Of a stretch of DNA of 64,000 nucleotides, positions 62,389 through 64,000 are shown one piece after another (within the stretch, counting starts at the first letter, position 1; each line of letters opens with the position of its first letter). Made by a program: the position numbers and the translations under genes. The stretch covers positions 44,133 to 108,132 of the forward strand of contig CAVTJP010000013.1 of NCBI GenBank assembly GCA_963735085.1, in the 5' to 3' direction. The DNA is from DATJGR01 sp963735085. GTDB taxonomy: Bacteria; Pseudomonadota; Gammaproteobacteria; Pseudomonadales; Azotimanducaceae. The notes beneath the pieces are model-generated. The model searched no databases. It was not told the origin of the DNA and saw only the letters and a program-made list of their open reading frames with translations.

Positions 62389-63469
62389 ATGTACAAAGTC
62401 ACTATTTTCCCCAACACCATCGCGCCGTGGTTTACGCAAGTTTTCGCCGGCTTATTTGAACTGCGCGCTGATGAAGCCATCAAGGTGAATATCTCACCGC
62501 GATTTTCCCAACCGAGACTTGGTTGATGCGACCTCACTAGCTCTGGAAGTCACCGACGAACAGTCCGCGAGAACCTTGCGCATTCTCATAGATCTTGATT
62601 GATACGAGATACTTCCCCTTTCCTCATTTAATCGAACACTTCGATGTTCTTGTCTGAAAGAAGCTTCGATCCCACCTCAGATCGGTCAGCTACCAGAACA
62701 TCAACGAAAGAAAAATTATTCCATACGGAGTCAACTTCAACTGCAGTAGCCCAACAGTTCCAGTTGGTCGGATTTTTGCCAACCACCATCTACTGCGTTT
62801 TCGGCTCGGGTCCAAGTCGAAGCAAAGTCAGCGGTTCCTTGCTACAGCATCAACTCAGGTTCCTTTTGCTCGGGAAAAACGATCTCTCGCTCAATGAGTG
62901 CGACTTTGTTCGTTTACCTGACGCGCCAATGCAACATGGGGTCTTTTTCGTAACTCGCATGTTTGGTACGTCGAGAGGCCTGACGGAATTCTCCACGCTG
63001 TAGAATGAGAGTTGGTGCAGGCACTACAGCGAAACTTTGGGCAGCGGTTTTATGGTGGAATTGTTCGGACAAATCTCTCGGAGAAATCTTGCCCCCCAGA
63101 GGTATTGCGACCCAAAATGTCACGTCAGAAACTTTGCCGCGGAACTCGGTGGATCAAATGTCGTCATTTCGACCCTGGGTGTCGGCCAGTCGAATCCCTG
63201 GAAGCTCGGCGAATTCATTGCAGCGTCACGTTGCATCGTGACCGAACCGCTAGTGTTTGATTTGCCAGTCCGGCTGGAGGAAAAAAAACACGTGTGCTCA
63301 TTTCACTCAATTGATGAATGCCTAGCGACTTGCGAGCGACCTTCTCACGAAAACATCCTTCGCCCGAAGAGATGAGGCACAACACGCACCAGTACTTTCT
63401 GAAGCACGTGAGCGCGAGAAACTTGATTTTGGATCTTTTGAATCGCGCCTTCGCGTTGGACATACCCAA
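62389..63469 (+). pseudogene. Decayed glycosyltransferase, readable only across three frames
   Basis: Six pieces in order trace one lost protein of about 355 residues. MYKVTIFPNTIAPWFTQVFA starts at 62389. ATSLALEVTDEQSARTLRIL lies near 62535. IIPYGVNFNCSSPTVPVGRI lies near 62730. FVRLPDAPMQHGVFFVTRMF lies near 62910. LVQALQRNFGQRFYGGIVRT lies near 63015, and NPWKLGEFIAASRCIVTEPL lies near 63200. The end HQYFLKHVSARNLILDLLNR closes at 63469. Five or more frame changes separate them. The reading resembles GT-B enzymes with a C-terminal WKLGEYxAASR donor motif. Local GC falls below 40% in one stretch. Function is lost unless the sequence is in error. Confidence 0.75.
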
Positions 63470-63572
63470 ATGAGGTCGTCGGGACCGAAGCCTGGTCGCA
63501 ATTCCGCAGTGACAGTGGGTGCAACCGCAAGCGTATCAATCCACCGTCAACAAGTACCCCCCTCGGGCATGA

Positions 63573-64000
63573 TCAACAGAAATTCCTGAACGCGCCCATA
63601 CCCGAGTCAGTCAGCCGGCTGTTTCCGCAGTAGTCAGTCGTCAACACCTTTGCAAACTCCGCTGGTGGAACTTGCGCTGATTGGCAGGCCGATAACCAGG
63701 TCCGCTGCGCAAGGACCCAAGACCAAGCTGATGCAGTCAGGTACGTGTTTCCGAGTACCGTGCCGCCATTTGACGATTTCGAAGTAGAAGCGACCGCAAA
63801 CCATTCATCTGACGGAAAATCCAGTTTCGTACTGGTCGCGAACCCGTGAACACTCAGGCCCAAAGAAGCATAGCTGCCGTATACGTCGCCTGTGCCAGGT
63901 TTTCTACAATTCGCATTTGATGGTGTCCCGACCCAAGAGAGTCGTGATGAAAGTATGTCAACGGGTTTGCCGGATAGTCGCAAGTCGGTGTCCCTGAGGA
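63573..64000 (-). CDS. Cysteine-containing exported-type protein, C-terminal part
   Basis: The frame is open at the right edge; about 141 residues are visible, ending FRNFC. It contains SWVGTPSNANCRKPGTGDVY, FATSTKLDFPSDEWFAVAST and CQSAQVPPAEFAKVLTTDYC. Repeated Cys, Gly and aromatic residues suggest a secreted, disulfide-linked domain. The TTDYCGNSR segment is slightly like ADYC-type domains of related bacteria, but I do not claim membership. The start lies outside the window. It is transcribed toward the polysaccharide locus and probably marks its boundary. Confidence 0.45.
   Translation of the reverse strand, partial: LRDTDLRLSGKPVDILSSRLSWVGTPSNANCRKPGTGDVYGSYASLGLSVHGFATSTKLDFPSDEWFAVASTSKSSNGGTVLGNTYLTASAWSWVLAQRTWLSACQSAQVPPAEFAKVLTTDYCGNSRLTDSGMGAFRNFC

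Noticed and set aside
1..64000. CRISPR arrays, tRNA or rRNA genes, intact transposases, prophage
   Set aside because: No regularly spaced direct repeats, cloverleaf-like sequences, rRNA segments, DDE-transposase or integrase motifs were found by reading both strands.

Overview
This looks like a high-GC Gammaproteobacterium chromosome segment. That is an inference from gene families: an FkpA-type periplasmic FKBP isomerase, DUF4398/OmpA lipoproteins, EVE and FKBP genes, and a WecA-primed surface polysaccharide locus beside oxidative catabolism genes. The steroid- and lipid-degrading gammaproteobacteria (Steroidobacter/Nevskia-like) are a plausible home, but no rRNA or single-copy marker in the window proves it. 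Hand counts of 60-base stretches give about 63-68% GC in the housekeeping and older polysaccharide parts, about 55-57% in 20.2-22.7 kb, 46.9-48.1 kb and beyond 57.5 kb, and below 40% in one stretch near 62.6 kb. No tRNA, rRNA, CRISPR array or intact insertion sequence was seen.

Region 1 (1-10.3 kb) holds signalling and envelope genes. They are a truncated response-regulator protein that probably ends in a cyclase, a VOC protein, a decayed Phd/PIN toxin-antitoxin pair, and a 1705-residue soluble histidine kinase with eight GAF domains coupled to a CheY-like regulator. Then come two DUF4398 lipoproteins (one fused to OmpA), a DUF302 protein and a ribosome-hibernation-like factor.

Region 2 (10.4-38.2 kb) is mainly catabolic. 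A six-gene minus-strand run encodes patatin, Baeyer-Villiger monooxygenase, F420-type oxidoreductase, double universal stress protein, serine hydrolase and oligoendopeptidase F. Around it lie an HsaA-like flavin monooxygenase, a pyridoxamine-oxidase-like protein, a sterol-desaturase-type hydroxylase with its TetR regulator, a second luciferase-like oxidoreductase, enoyl-CoA hydratase with AraC regulator, an amidase, a quinone-reductase-like MDR enzyme, three PhyH-type dioxygenases, a CaiB-type CoA transferase and a WYL regulator with two palindromic sites. Two inserts stand out: an isolated NDP-hexose 2,3-dehydratase/glycosyltransferase pair (20.2-22.7 kb) and a hipBA module with a readable operator. 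A 160-bp inverted-repeat element sits just upstream of an EVE-domain gene.

Region 3 (40-64 kb) is a surface polysaccharide locus. A WecA/MraY-type initiator is followed by glycosyltransferases of families 2 and 4, two sulfotransferases, a NodB deacetylase, a glucose-1-phosphate cytidylyltransferase (rfbF), a deoxysugar C-methyltransferase, a DUF4910 peptidase-like protein, a beta-propeller protein, an ATP-grasp ligase, a FemAB-like acyltransferase and a Wzy/ligase-type membrane protein. Together they suggest a sulfated, deacetylated, deoxysugar-containing glycan.

The most striking feature of this locus is breakage. At least four otherwise well conserved genes need one or two single-base corrections, often at short homopolymers. 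One glycosyltransferase survives only as a fused fragment, and another is readable only by switching among three frames. Either the locus is decaying and recombining (consistent with its patchy GC) or the assembly carries indel errors there. Raw reads would decide.
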